The notes: generated from the sequence alone by a model not told the origin. A stretch of 64,000 nt of DNA from Bradyrhizobium sp. DOA9 (GCF_000617845.2 NZ_DF820425.1:2221725-2285724), one strand, 5' to 3'; positions 51,715-60,822 are shown, counted from the first letter of the stretch. Made by a program: numbers and translations.

Positions 51715-53238
51715 ATGGGCATCCTCGACGGCATCCCCCATGTCCATGCGGTGTCCTCGCACCGACCCTGGCCGCGCGCACTCGTGACGGAGGCGGGTTG
51801 GCAGGTCGCGATCGATCGGCTGGTCGAAGGCAGCCTCACGTTGCTCGGCTTCTGGGGCGAGCCGACCGCGGTGCACATGGCGATGCTGGAGGCAGGCTCG
51901 GCCGAGATTGCGGTCGTCACCTACGCGTGTGCCGCCGGCACGTTTCCAGGTGTCGCCGGCCGTCATCCGCCGGCGCTTCGGCTCGAGCGGACCATTCACG
52001 ATCTGTTTGGGCTTGTTCCGACCGCCGCGGCCGACGATCTGCGGCCAGATCTGCGGCCATGGCTCGATCATGGCGCTTGGGGCAAATCCTATCCGCTCTC
52101 GGGCAGCAACGCAGCGCGCCACGTGCAGCCGTACCAGTTCCTTCCGGCCGAGGGCGAGGCATTGCATCAGGTGGCGGTCGGCCCCGTCCATGCCGGGATC
52201 ATCGAGCCCGGCCATTTCCGCTTCACCGCCAATGGCGAGCATGTGGTTCGGCTGGAGCAGTGGCTCGGCTACACCCACAAGGGTATCGAACAGCTGATGC
52301 AGGGCGCTGACCTGGAGGCCGCGGCAAGGCTCGCCAACCGCACCTCCGGTGACAGCGCGGTGGCCTACGCTTTCGCCTTTGCCCGCGCGGCGGAAGTCGC
52401 GCTCGACATCGAGGTGCCGCGGCGCGCGAATTATTTGCGGGCGCTGATGGCGGAATTGGAGCGGCTCGCCAATCATTTCGGCGACATCGGCGCGATCTGC
52501 AACGATGCGTCCTTCGCGCTGATGCACGCCCAGACCGGCATTTTGCGCGAGCGGACCCTGCGCGCTGCGGATGCCGCGTTCGGCCATCGCCTGATGATGG
52601 ACGCCGTCGTGCCCGGTGGCGTGGCGCGCGACATCGCGCCGGACGGTATCCCGGCGTTGCGAACGCTGCTGGCTGAAATCGAGAAGGTGTTCCCGCGCCT
52701 GATCGAGCTTTACGACAACACCGCATCCCTGCAGGACCGTACCGTCACCACGGGGATCGTGAAGGCGGAATATGCGCGGCAGTTCGGCGCCGGCGGCTAT
52801 GTCGGCCGCGCCTCCGGCCGCAATTTCGATGCACGACGTAACCTGGCTTACGCGCCCTACGATCACTTGTCGTTCGAGGTGCCGGTGCTGGAAGCCGGCG
52901 ATGTCAACGCACGGATCTGGATTCGCATCCGCGAGGTCGAGCAGAGCGTCGGGCTGATCGCGCAGATCCTCGACCTGATGGTGCCGGGCGAGATCAGGAG
53001 CACGCTGCCGGCGGGGCGCGGCGCATGTGAAGGCCTGGCGTTGACGGAAGCTTTCCGTGGCGACGTTCTGGTGTGGCTGCGGCTCGATGGTGAGTTGCGC
53101 GTCGAACGCTGCCACCTGCGCGACGCCTCCTGGTTCCAGTGGCCGCTGCTGGAAACTGCGATCGAGGGCAACATCATCGCCGACTTTCCGCTCTGCAATA
53201 AGTCGTTCAATTGCTCCTATTCGGGCGCGGACCTCTGA
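51715..53238 (+). CDS. hyfG: Hydrogenase large subunit-like protein without NiFe ligands
   Basis: The 507-residue protein combines an N-terminal NuoC-like domain (about 1-130) with a NuoD/hydrogenase-large-subunit domain (VGPVHAGIIEPGHFRF, EQWLGYTHKGIEQLM, IEVPRRANYLRALMAELERL). In real Hyf/Hyc large subunits, CxxC pairs near both ends bind the NiFe centre. Here the first pair, RVCGIC in HyfG, reads RTSGDS (209-214), and the second, DPCYSC, reads NCSYSG (499-504), so all four ligand positions are Ser or Gly. The C-terminus ends right there, without the tail removed by maturation proteases. It is therefore not a hydrogenase; it matches the description of energy-converting-hydrogenase-related (Ehr) complexes. 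Confidence 0.92.
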   Translation: MGILDGIPHVHAVSSHRPWPRALVTEAGWQVAIDRLVEGSLTLLGFWGEPTAVHMAMLEAGSAEIAVVTYACAAGTFPGVAGRHPPALRLERTIHDLFGLVPTAAADDLRPDLRPWLDHGAWGKSYPLSGSNAARHVQPYQFLPAEGEALHQVAVGPVHAGIIEPGHFRFTANGEHVVRLEQWLGYTHKGIEQLMQGADLEAAARLANRTSGDSAVAYAFAFARAAEVALDIEVPRRANYLRALMAELERLANHFGDIGAICNDASFALMHAQTGILRERTLRAADAAFGHRLMMDAVVPGGVARDIAPDGIPALRTLLAEIEKVFPRLIELYDNTASLQDRTVTTGIVKAEYARQFGAGGYVGRASGRNFDARRNLAYAPYDHLSFEVPVLEAGDVNARIWIRIREVEQSVGLIAQILDLMVPGEIRSTLPAGRGACEGLALTEAFRGDVLVWLRLDGELRVERCHLRDASWFQWPLLETAIEGNIIADFPLCNKSFNCSYSGADL

Positions 53239-53241
53239 GCC

Positions 53242-53766
53242 ATGCGCAGGATCCTGATCGAAAGCCTCACCCACGGCTCGCTGACGGAGCCCGCGCCGGC
53301 GCCGGACGAGGCGGCGCTGGCGGAGCTTGCAACGAAGGTCGACCGCGCGGCCAAGGCCCGGCTTGGGCGCTCTCTTGCGATACGTGAGGTCGATGCCGGG
53401 TCCTGCAACGGCTGCGAGCTGGAGATCCACGCGCTGTCCAACGCCTTCTACGACATCGAACGTTTCGGCCTGCGCTTCGTCGCCTCGCCGCGGCATGCCG
53501 ATGTGCTGCTGGTCACGGGCCCGGTGACGAAGAACATGCGACAGGCGCTGGAGCGAACCTACAACGCGACGCCCGATCCGAAATGGGTCGTCGCCGCCGG
53601 CAATTGCGCGATCGATGGCGGTATCTTCCGCGGCAGCTACGCCTGCGCCGGCGCCGTGTCCGAGACCATTCCCGTGGACCTGCACATCAAGGGCTGCCCG
53701 CCGTCGCCGACGGACCTGCTGAGGGGCCTGCTCGCGCTGCTGGAGCACGTCGGCGGCAAGCGGTAA
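53242..53766 (+). CDS. hyfI: Hydrogenase small subunit-like Fe-S protein (NuoB type)
   Basis: The 174-residue NuoB/HyfI-type subunit keeps all four ligands of the proximal [4Fe-4S] cluster: Cys55 and Cys58 (SCNGCELE), Cys122 (GNCAIDGG) and Cys152 (KGCPPSP). It is the last gene of the operon, 3 bases behind the large subunit. No ferredoxin-like (HyfA/HyfH), formate dehydrogenase or hyp maturation gene is in the window, so the electron input is unknown. It converges on the glycerate kinase gene. Confidence 0.93.
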   Translation: MRRILIESLTHGSLTEPAPAPDEAALAELATKVDRAAKARLGRSLAIREVDAGSCNGCELEIHALSNAFYDIERFGLRFVASPRHADVLLVTGPVTKNMRQALERTYNATPDPKWVVAAGNCAIDGGIFRGSYACAGAVSETIPVDLHIKGCPPSPTDLLRGLLALLEHVGGKR

Positions 53767-53839
53767 GCCGCGCTCATACGTTCCGTCATTGCCAGCGTGC
53801 TGCAATCCGCGCCCGCGATGGCATCGGACAAGGCTAGCC

Positions 53840-55123
53840 TCAATCCACCAAGATCACCCGGATGTCGTTCACGTTGGTCAGCGTCGGGCCCGGTTGCAGC
53901 AGGTCGCCGGTCGCCTCGAAGAACGCGGTCGCGTCGTTATTGTCGAGATAGGCCTGCGGCTCGAGCCCAAGCGCCTTCATCTTCGCGAAGGTCGCAGCAT
54001 CGATCATCGCGCCGGCGGGATCGGTCGGGTGGCCGGCGCCGCCGTCGGCGCCGTCGGTGTCGCCGGCCAGCGCCGCGATGCCGGACGTGTCCTTCAAGAG
54101 CGAGGCCAGCGCCAGCGCGTATTCCTGGTTCGGTCCGCCGCGGCCATTGCCGCGCACGGTGACCGTGAGCTCGCCGCCGGACAGGATCGCGACGCGCTTG
54201 CCCTGCGTGCGGGCGGCAAGCGCCAGCTTGGCGTGATCGGCGGCGACCTCGCGCGCCTCGCCTTCGAGATCGGCGCCGAGATCGATGGTCTCGTAACCGG
54301 CCTCGCGTGCGAGCTTCACCGCGGCGTCCAGCGATTGCCTGGGCCGCGCGATCAGCTCGAACGAGGCGCGCGCAAAGGCGGCGTCATCGGGCTTGGCACT
54401 TTCATTGGCGGGATCGTCGAGCGCGCGGCGCACCGCATCGTCGATGTCGAGCCTGTATTTCGCCACGATCGCGCGTGCGTCGGCCAGCGTGGTCGGATCG
54501 GGCACGGTGGGGCCGGAGGCGATCGCGGACGGGTCGTCATGCGGCACGTCGGAGATCGCAAGCGTCACGATCTCCGCGGCGTTGCTGCCGGCGCGGGCGA
54601 GACGACCGCCCTTGATCCGCGACAGGTGCTTGCGCACGACGTTCATCTCGCCGATCGGCGCGCCCGAGCGCAGCAGCGCCTTGTTGACGGCCTGCTTCTG
54701 CGCGAAGCTGATACCGTCCACCGGCGCGATCCAGTTGGCCGAGCCGCCCCCGGTCAGCAGCACCAGCAAGAGATCGTCCGGCCCAGCCTCGGCCGCGAGG
54801 GCGAGCGTGTCGGCCGCGCCCTTCAAGCCAGCCTCATCCGGCACGGGATGACCGGCCTCGACCACGCGAATGCGGCGCGTCGGCACGCCGTAGCCGTGGC
54901 GCGTGGTGGCGATGCCGACGAGCCGCTCCGGCGCCAATCCCAGCGCGTCGAGATAATGCCGCTCCGCGGCCGCCGCCATCGCGCCGGCGCCCTTGCCCGC
55001 GGCGAGGCAGATCACGCGCCCCGTGGGCGCAGGCCGCAAACGGGGGGCCAGCACCACGCCCGGATGGGCGGCAGCAACGGCGGCCTCGTAGAGCGCGCGG
55101 AGCAGGGGACGACGGTCGGTCAT
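53840..55123 (-). CDS. gckA: Glycerate 2-kinase (GckA/TtuD, MOFRL family)
   Basis: The 427-residue protein has the two-domain glycerate kinase II layout: a DUF4147 part (LAAGKGAGAMAAA, HPVPDEAGLKGA, LLTGGGSANW, SDVPHDDPSAIASGPTVPD) and a C-terminal MOFRL domain (ILSGGELTVTVRGNGRGGPN, AGDTDGADG, FFEATGDLLQPGPTLTNVND). It phosphorylates D-glycerate in glyoxylate, tartrate or serine-type metabolism. Related genes are often annotated as hydroxypyruvate reductase TtuD, but the sequence is that of the kinase. I used the ATG at 55123; a TTG six bases upstream is in frame. Confidence 0.94.
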   Translation of the reverse strand: MTDRRPLLRALYEAAVAAAHPGVVLAPRLRPAPTGRVICLAAGKGAGAMAAAAERHYLDALGLAPERLVGIATTRHGYGVPTRRIRVVEAGHPVPDEAGLKGAADTLALAAEAGPDDLLLVLLTGGGSANWIAPVDGISFAQKQAVNKALLRSGAPIGEMNVVRKHLSRIKGGRLARAGSNAAEIVTLAISDVPHDDPSAIASGPTVPDPTTLADARAIVAKYRLDIDDAVRRALDDPANESAKPDDAAFARASFELIARPRQSLDAAVKLAREAGYETIDLGADLEGEAREVAADHAKLALAARTQGKRVAILSGGELTVTVRGNGRGGPNQEYALALASLLKDTSGIAALAGDTDGADGGAGHPTDPAGAMIDAATFAKMKALGLEPQAYLDNNDATAFFEATGDLLQPGPTLTNVNDIRVILVD

Positions 55124-55263
55124 GGACAATGGCCTTGCGCAGACTGGAGTGACGGCGAGGAGGTCGCCGCCATCTGCCTACCGCATCGTGCGCCAAAGCG
55201 TAAGCGGCCTTCGCCGTCATTCGATTGTGCAATCGCGTGATCGTAATTGCCGCACAAAGCAAA

Positions 55264-55292
55264 AGCCCCCTGCGCGATCGGCGCAGGGGGCT
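55264..55292 (-). terminator. Rho-independent terminator of binding protein 1
   Basis: A perfect 12-bp stem (55264-55275 with 55281-55292, AGCCCCCTGCGC) with a GATCG loop, followed on the minus strand by TTTGCTTTG. It lies 23 bases behind the stop at 55315. Confidence 0.85.
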
Positions 55293-55314
55293 CGTTGTCC
55301 GGATTTTGCGGCCG

Positions 55315-56544
55315 CTAGCCGCCGGCGTCGGCGCTGATCACCTCGCCGAACAGGTCCCATTTGTCGCCCTTGAACTTCATCAGCTGCAGCGAGCTGATCG
55401 GTGCGAAGTCGTTCGGCCCGGTATTGATCTTGATGCCGGGCAGCAGCACCTCGGTGCGGAAGTCCTTCAGGCTCGCCGCCTGCTTCATGACGTTCTCGCG
55501 CGTGAGATTGTCGCCGCACTTCTTCAGCACCTCGACCAGCGTCTGCGCGACGCCGTAGCCGACGATGGTGCCGCCGTCGAGCTTGTCGCCCTCGGGGAAG
55601 TACTTCGTCATGAAGTCCAGGAACGCCTTCATGCCGGCGTCGTCCTTCCACTGCGGATCGGAGACGTCCTTCAGATAGGCGGCCGAGATGATGTCCTGCG
55701 AATTCTCAAAGCCGGCGGGCTTGATCACGCTGCCGACCGAGGCCGAGACGTTGTTGAGGAAGTGGGTCGGCTTCCAGCCGATTTCGGAGATTTTCTTGAT
55801 CGCCTGCGCCGCGAATTTCGGCGTGGTGATGTTGATGAAGACGTCGGCGCCGGTGGCTTTCAACTTGACGATGTGATTGTCGATGGTCGGCTCCGACGTC
55901 TCGTAGCTTTCCTCCAGCACGATCATGCTCGCGGCCTTGGCGCCCAGGCCGTCCTTCAGGCCCTTCAGGTAATCCTTGCCGTAATCGTCGTTCTGGTAGA
56001 GGACGCCGATCTTGGCGTTCGGCATGGCCTTGAGGATGTATTTCGCGTAGATCTGCGTCTCGCTCTGGTAGTTGGGCTGCCAGCCCATCGTCCACGGGAA
56101 GTTCTGCGGATCGTTCCACTTGGTGGCGCCGGTGGCGACGAACAGCTGCGGCACCTTCTTCGAGTTCATGTATTTCTGAATCGCCGTGTTCGGCGGCGTG
56201 CCGAGCGAGTTGAAGACGAGCAGCACCTCGTCGCTCTCGACCAGCTTGCGCGCCTGCTCCACCGTCTTCGGCGGCGAGTAGGCGTCGTCGTAGGAGACGA
56301 AATTGATCTTGCGGCCGTTGATGCCGCCCTCGTCGTTGATCTTCTTGAAATAGGCGGCTTCGGTGCGACCGATGATGCCGTAGGCGGAGGCCGGTCCGCT
56401 GTAGGGCATGATGTTGCCGATCTTGATCTCGGTGTCGGTCGCACCGGTATCGTACTTCTTCTGGGCCGTTGCGGTTGAGGCCGAGGCCGCGATGAGCGCG
56501 AGTGCCAATGATGCGGCCGCAATCTTGCCGGTGACAGCAGGCAT
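55315..56544 (-). CDS. LivK-like substrate-binding protein, tandem copy 1
   Basis: The 409-residue exported protein has a signal peptide (residues about 6-28, ending TATAQ) and a mature chain starting KKYDTGATDTEIKIGNIMPY. It has SYDDAYSPPKTVEQARKLVE, PWTMGWQPNYQSE and KKCGDNLTRENVMKQAASLK. This is the periplasmic amino-acid/amide-binding family used by Liv-type ABC transporters. It is close to copy 2 (56723-57952), sharing long identical stretches, and somewhat less close to copies 3 and 4. A terminator follows it, so it is probably transcribed on its own. Confidence 0.93.
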   Translation of the reverse strand: MPAVTGKIAAASLALALIAASASTATAQKKYDTGATDTEIKIGNIMPYSGPASAYGIIGRTEAAYFKKINDEGGINGRKINFVSYDDAYSPPKTVEQARKLVESDEVLLVFNSLGTPPNTAIQKYMNSKKVPQLFVATGATKWNDPQNFPWTMGWQPNYQSETQIYAKYILKAMPNAKIGVLYQNDDYGKDYLKGLKDGLGAKAASMIVLEESYETSEPTIDNHIVKLKATGADVFINITTPKFAAQAIKKISEIGWKPTHFLNNVSASVGSVIKPAGFENSQDIISAAYLKDVSDPQWKDDAGMKAFLDFMTKYFPEGDKLDGGTIVGYGVAQTLVEVLKKCGDNLTRENVMKQAASLKDFRTEVLLPGIKINTGPNDFAPISSLQLMKFKGDKWDLFGEVISADAGG

Positions 56545-56650
56545 TCCAATCTCCCTGTTTTTTCTTTGTGTGTGCGTCCCTTTTCTTGTCTGGTTTTTCT
56601 TCGCGACGCGAGCGCAATTCAATACGATTTGCCCGAACGCTTCAAGGAAA

Positions 56651-56677
56651 AGCCCCTGCGGCATGGCTGCAGGGGCT
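56651..56677 (-). terminator. Rho-independent terminator of binding protein 2
   Basis: A 9-bp stem AGCCCCTGC (56651-56659) with GCAGGGGCT (56669-56677), followed on the minus strand by TTTCCTT, 46 bases behind the stop at 56723. Confidence 0.75.
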
Positions 56678-56722
56678 GCGTCTTTAGTCGATTTGGCTAC
56701 ATCTTGAGCAACTGGTTAATGG

Positions 56723-57952
56723 TCAGCCGCCGACGTCGCCGCTCAAGACCTCGCCAAACCGCTCCCAATGCTCGCCCTTGAACCGGATCAGTTGCAGCTG
56801 CGAGAGCGGCGCGAAATCGGTGGCGGAGGTGTTGACCTTGACGCCCGGCAACAGGCCAGCCGGCTCGAAGTCCTTAATGTTGGCGGCCTGCTTCATGACG
56901 TTTTCGCGGGTCAGATTGTCACCGCAGGCCTTGAGCACGTGAACGAGGCCTTGGGCGACGATATAGCCGTACATCACCGAGGCATCGGCGCGGTTCGCTT
57001 CCGGATAGTACTTATCCAGGAATTCGTTCCAGGCGAGCATCGCCTTGTCGTCCTTCCACTGGGCGTCGGTCGGATCCTTGAAATATTGCGACGAGATGAT
57101 GTCCTGCGCGTTCTCGAAGCCGGCCGGCTTGATCACGCTGCCGATCGAGCCCGAGACGTTGTTGAGGAAGTGCAGCGGCTTCCAGCCGATCTCGGCGTTC
57201 TTCTTGATCGCCTGTGCCGCGAATTTCGGCGTCGTGATGTTGAAGAACACGTCGGCGCCGGTCGCCTTCATCTTCACGATGTGGGAGTCGATGGTCGGCT
57301 CGGAGACTTCGTAGCTGTCCTCGATGACGATCATCGAGGCGGCCTTGGCGCCCAGGCCGTCCTTGAAGCCCTTCAGATAGTCCTTGCCGTAATCGTCGTT
57401 CTGGTAGAGCACGGCGATCTTGGCGTTCGGATGGTTCTTCAGGATGTACTTGGCGTAGATGATCGACTCGCTCTGGTAGTTGGGTTGCCAGCCCATCGTC
57501 CACGGGAAGTTCTGCGGATCGTTCCACTTCGTGGCGCCGGTGGCCACGAACAGCTGCGGCACCTTCTTCGAATTCATGTATTTCTGAATGGCGGTGTTCG
57601 GCGGCGTGCCGAGCGAGTTGAAGACGAGCAGCACCTCGTCGCTCTCGACCAGCTTGCGCGCCTGCTCCACGGTCTTCGGCGGCGAATAGGCGTCGTCATA
57701 GGTGACGAAGTTGACCTTGCGGCCGTTGATGCCGCCTTCTGCGTTGATCTTGCGGAAATAGGCCTCTTCGGTCTTGCCGATCACGCCGTAGGCGGATGCG
57801 GGACCGCTATAGGGCATGATGTTGCCGATCTTGATTTCGGTGTCGGAAGCGCCGGTGTCATATTTCTTCTGCGCGGACGCTGCCGTGGAAAGGGTGGTAG
57901 CCAGCACGAGGGCAGCCGAGAAGGCCCCCAATCGCACATGCATTGCAGGCAT
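56723..57952 (-). CDS. LivK-like substrate-binding protein, tandem copy 2
   Basis: The 409-residue exported protein has a signal peptide (ending TAASAQ) and the same mature start (KKYDTGASDTEIKIGNIMPY) as copies 1 and 4. Compared with copy 1 it is nearly identical over DDAYSPPKTVEQARKLVE and the next 100 residues, which points to recent duplication or gene conversion. C-terminal differences (FEPAGLLPGVKVNTSATDFA) may tune substrate choice. CAGGGAGATC precedes the ATG. Confidence 0.93.
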   Translation of the reverse strand: MPAMHVRLGAFSAALVLATTLSTAASAQKKYDTGASDTEIKIGNIMPYSGPASAYGVIGKTEEAYFRKINAEGGINGRKVNFVTYDDAYSPPKTVEQARKLVESDEVLLVFNSLGTPPNTAIQKYMNSKKVPQLFVATGATKWNDPQNFPWTMGWQPNYQSESIIYAKYILKNHPNAKIAVLYQNDDYGKDYLKGFKDGLGAKAASMIVIEDSYEVSEPTIDSHIVKMKATGADVFFNITTPKFAAQAIKKNAEIGWKPLHFLNNVSGSIGSVIKPAGFENAQDIISSQYFKDPTDAQWKDDKAMLAWNEFLDKYYPEANRADASVMYGYIVAQGLVHVLKACGDNLTRENVMKQAANIKDFEPAGLLPGVKVNTSATDFAPLSQLQLIRFKGEHWERFGEVLSGDVGG

Positions 57953-58214
57953 TTTGATCTCCCTGGACAGAATTGAATGTGTCGATTGTTCTTGTTGGGA
58001 GCGATCGTTGCGCGTCGCTCCGGCACACATTCAATACCCTTCCCGAGCGGCCAGCAAGGAGAACGCCCTGGCGGAGCTGGCACGGCGAGACGCTCTTTTT
58101 TAACGAGGCTGCGGAATATTCCGGCGCGCGAGATAGGGCGGTGTCATTGTTTGGCCGCTCTGAAGTTGTTCGGTCGAACAGGAGCTATCTTGAATTGCGT
58201 CGCTGCGGCCGCAC

Positions 58215-59441
58215 TCAGTGGCTCATCTCGCTCGAGATGATGTCGCCGAACAGCTCCCATTTCCTGCCCTTGAAACGCATCATCTGGAGCTGCTCGATCG
58301 GGGCGAAATCGTCGGGCGCGGTGTTGATCTTGATGCCGGGCAGCAGCGTGTCGGGTGCGAAGTCCTTCAGCCTGGCGGCCTGCTTCATGACGTTCTCGCG
58401 GGTGAGATCGTCGCCGCACATCTGCAGCACCTTCACCATGGTCTGTGCGGCGGCATAGCCGTACACGACGCCGGCATCGAGCTTGTTGGCCTTGGGCTCG
58501 TATTGCGCGAGGAAATTGTAGAATTTCTTCATGCCGTCATCGGCATTCCACTGCGGATCGGAGCCGTCCTTGGTGTAGCTCGCCGACAGGACGCCTTGCG
58601 AGATCTCGAGCCCGGCCGGTTCGAGCACGCCGCCGACCGAAGCCGAGACGTTCGAGATGATGTGGACCGGATGCCAGTTGATCTCCGCCGCCTTCTTGAT
58701 GCCCTGCGCCGTGAATTTCGGTGTGGTGATGCTGATGAAGACGTCAGCGCCGGAGGCTTTCAGTTTGACCACGTGCTCGTCGATCGCCGGCTCCGAGGTG
58801 CTGTAGGGCTCTTCCAGCACGATCATCGAGGCCTTGGCGCCGAGGCCCTCTTTCAGCCCGTTCAGATAGTCTTTGCCGAAATCGTCGTTCTGGTAGAGCA
58901 CACCGATCTTTCCGTCCGGCTTCTCCTTCATAAGGTATTTGGCGTAGATGCGCGCCTCGCTCGCGTAGTTCGGCTGCCAGCCCATGGTCCAGGGATATTG
59001 CCTGGGATCGTTCCATTTCGATGCGCCGCTCGCCACGAACAATTGCGGCACCTTCTTCTCGTTCATGTATTTGCGGATGGCGCTGTTGGTGGAGGTGCCG
59101 AGCGAGCCGAAAATCAGCAGCACCCCGTCGCTCTCGACCAGCTTGCGCGCCTGCTCGACCGTCTTCGGCGGCGAATAGGCGTCGTCATAGGAGATGAATT
59201 TGATCTTGCGGCCATTGATGCCGCCCTCGGCGTTGATCTTGTTGAAGTAGGCTTCCTCGGTCTTGCCGATCGCGCCATAGGCGGAGGCCGGCCCGCTATA
59301 GGGCATGATGTTACCGATCTTGATCTCGGCATCGGACGCGCCGCTGTCGTATTTCTTCTGCGCCAGTGCTCCGCTGCTCGTTGCAGTGCACAAGGCGAGC
59401 GCGGCCCAGAGGAGCGCAACCTGGGAACGAACGACGGCCAT
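58215..59441 (-). CDS. LivK-like substrate-binding protein, tandem copy 3
   Basis: The 408-residue exported protein has a signal peptide (ending SGALAQ), mature start KKYDSGASDAEIKIGNIMPY, RKYMNEKKVPQLFVASGASK and the C-terminal KDFAPDTLLPGIKINTAPDDFA. It is as diverged from copies 1/2 as from copy 4. GCAGGAGAACA precedes the ATG. I see no clear terminator directly behind it, only a TGCGGCCGCA palindrome near 58203-58212. Confidence 0.93.
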   Translation of the reverse strand: MAVVRSQVALLWAALALCTATSSGALAQKKYDSGASDAEIKIGNIMPYSGPASAYGAIGKTEEAYFNKINAEGGINGRKIKFISYDDAYSPPKTVEQARKLVESDGVLLIFGSLGTSTNSAIRKYMNEKKVPQLFVASGASKWNDPRQYPWTMGWQPNYASEARIYAKYLMKEKPDGKIGVLYQNDDFGKDYLNGLKEGLGAKASMIVLEEPYSTSEPAIDEHVVKLKASGADVFISITTPKFTAQGIKKAAEINWHPVHIISNVSASVGGVLEPAGLEISQGVLSASYTKDGSDPQWNADDGMKKFYNFLAQYEPKANKLDAGVVYGYAAAQTMVKVLQMCGDDLTRENVMKQAARLKDFAPDTLLPGIKINTAPDDFAPIEQLQMMRFKGRKWELFGDIISSEMSH

Positions 59442-59504
59442 TGTTCTCCTGCCCCGGGATGGATCGACCGCATTGAACAAGATTGGCTCCCGTCGTCAAC
59501 AAAA

Positions 59505-59530
59505 AGCCCCCGCGGCTGTCCGCGGGGGCT
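59505..59530 (-). terminator. Rho-independent terminator of binding protein 4
   Basis: A perfect 11-bp stem (AGCCCCCGCGG, 59505-59515, with 59520-59530) with a CTGT loop, followed on the minus strand by TTTTTGTTG. It lies 27 bases behind the stop at 59557. Confidence 0.88.
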
Positions 59531-59556
59531 CATCGTCCTCGATTATCGCGTCACCG

Positions 59557-60792
59557 TCACTCGGAGGCGACGTCGCCGCTGATGATCTCGCCGAACAGTT
59601 CCCACTTCTCGCCCTTGAAGCGCATCATCTGCAGCTGCGCGATCGGAGCGAAGTCGGTGGCGCTGGTGTTGATCTTGACGCCGGGCAGCAGCGTATCCGG
59701 CGCAAAGTCCTTCAATGAGGCGGCCTGCTTCATGATATTGGCGCGGGTGAGATCGTCACCGCACATCTCCAGCACTTTGGCCAGCGTCGACGCCGCGCCA
59801 TAGCCATAGACCATGCTGGTGTCCGACTTGTCGGCGCCCGGCATGTACTTGTCGACGAACTCGTTCCACTTCTTCATGCCGGGGTCGTTGGCCCATTGCG
59901 GATCCGTGGAGTCCTTGGCATAGGCGGCCGAGAGCACGCCCTGTGCATTCTCGAAGCCGGCCGGCTTCATCACGCTGCCGACCGAGATCGACACGTTGGT
60001 CAGGATCTGGAGCGGCTTCCAGCTGAGCTCGGCGGTCTTCTTGATGGTCTGGGCCGCGAACTTCGGCGTGGTGTAGATCAGCAGCACGTCGGGATTGGCG
60101 GCCTTGATCTTGACGATGTGGCCGTCGATCGAGGGCTCGGAGACCTCGTAGCTCTCTTCCATGACGATCATGGACGAGGCCTTGGCGCCGAGGCCGTCCT
60201 TGGTGCCCTTGAGGTAATCTTTGCCGAAATCGTCGTTCTGGTAGAGGATCGCGATCTTGGCGTCCGGCTTCTCCTTCATCAGCCATTTCGCGTAGATCTG
60301 CGCTTCGCTCTGGTAGGAGGGCTGCCAGCCCATGGTCCAGGGGAAGTTCTTGGGGTCGTTCCACTTGGTGGCGCCGGTCGCGACGAAGAGCTGCGGAATC
60401 TTCTTGGCGTTGAGATATTTCTGGATCGCACTGTTCGAGGGCGTGCCGAGCGGGTTGAAAACGACCAGCACCTCGTCGCTTTCGACCAGCTTGCGGACCT
60501 GCTCGACGGCCTTCGGCGGCGAATAGCCGTCGTCATAGGTGACGAAGTTGATCTTGCGGCCGTTGATGCCGCCCTTGTCGTTGATCATCTTGAAATAGGC
60601 TTCCTCGGTCTTGCCGATGATGCCATAGGCCGACGCCGGACCGCTGTACGGCATGATGTTGCCGATCTTGATCTCGGTATCGGACGCGCCGGTGTCGTAT
60701 TTCTTTTGGGCGAGTGCAGCGCCGGAGGTGAGAGTGATGGCCGCCGTTGCCGTGACCAGCGCGGCGGCTCGCAGTGTTCTTCCAGAATACAA
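59557..60792 (-). CDS. LivK-like substrate-binding protein, tandem copy 4
   Basis: The 411-residue exported protein has a signal peptide (residues about 8-29, ending GAALAQ) and mature start KKYDTGASDTEIKIGNIMPY, followed by YDDGYSPPKAVEQVRKLVES. Its start is a TTG (60792) with AAGGAG 6 bases upstream. It is the copy nearest the permease genes: livM ends 30 bases upstream, so copy 4 may be expressed with the transporter core as well as from its own promoter. Confidence 0.93.
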   Translation of the reverse strand: MYSGRTLRAAALVTATAAITLTSGAALAQKKYDTGASDTEIKIGNIMPYSGPASAYGIIGKTEEAYFKMINDKGGINGRKINFVTYDDGYSPPKAVEQVRKLVESDEVLVVFNPLGTPSNSAIQKYLNAKKIPQLFVATGATKWNDPKNFPWTMGWQPSYQSEAQIYAKWLMKEKPDAKIAILYQNDDFGKDYLKGTKDGLGAKASSMIVMEESYEVSEPSIDGHIVKIKAANPDVLLIYTTPKFAAQTIKKTAELSWKPLQILTNVSISVGSVMKPAGFENAQGVLSAAYAKDSTDPQWANDPGMKKWNEFVDKYMPGADKSDTSMVYGYGAASTLAKVLEMCGDDLTRANIMKQAASLKDFAPDTLLPGVKINTSATDFAPIAQLQMMRFKGEKWELFGEIISGDVASE

Positions 60793-60822
60793 TTCGGTCT
60801 CCTTGGTTAATTCAACGGGTCT

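Noticed and set aside
46656..53766. Functional group 4 [NiFe]-hydrogenase
   Set aside because: All four NiFe ligand positions in the large subunit are Ser or Gly, and no maturation or ferredoxin gene is present.
49789..53805. Very long open frame (over 1300 codons) on the minus strand opposite hyfE-hyfI
   Set aside because: It is fully antisense to genes with clear motifs, is dominated by Arg, His, Gln and Asp, and has no domain. It is a codon-bias artefact of GC-rich third positions.
53840..55123. Hydroxypyruvate reductase
   Set aside because: There is no NAD(P)-binding motif; the DUF4147 plus MOFRL architecture is that of glycerate 2-kinase, and the reductase name is a frequent mis-annotation.
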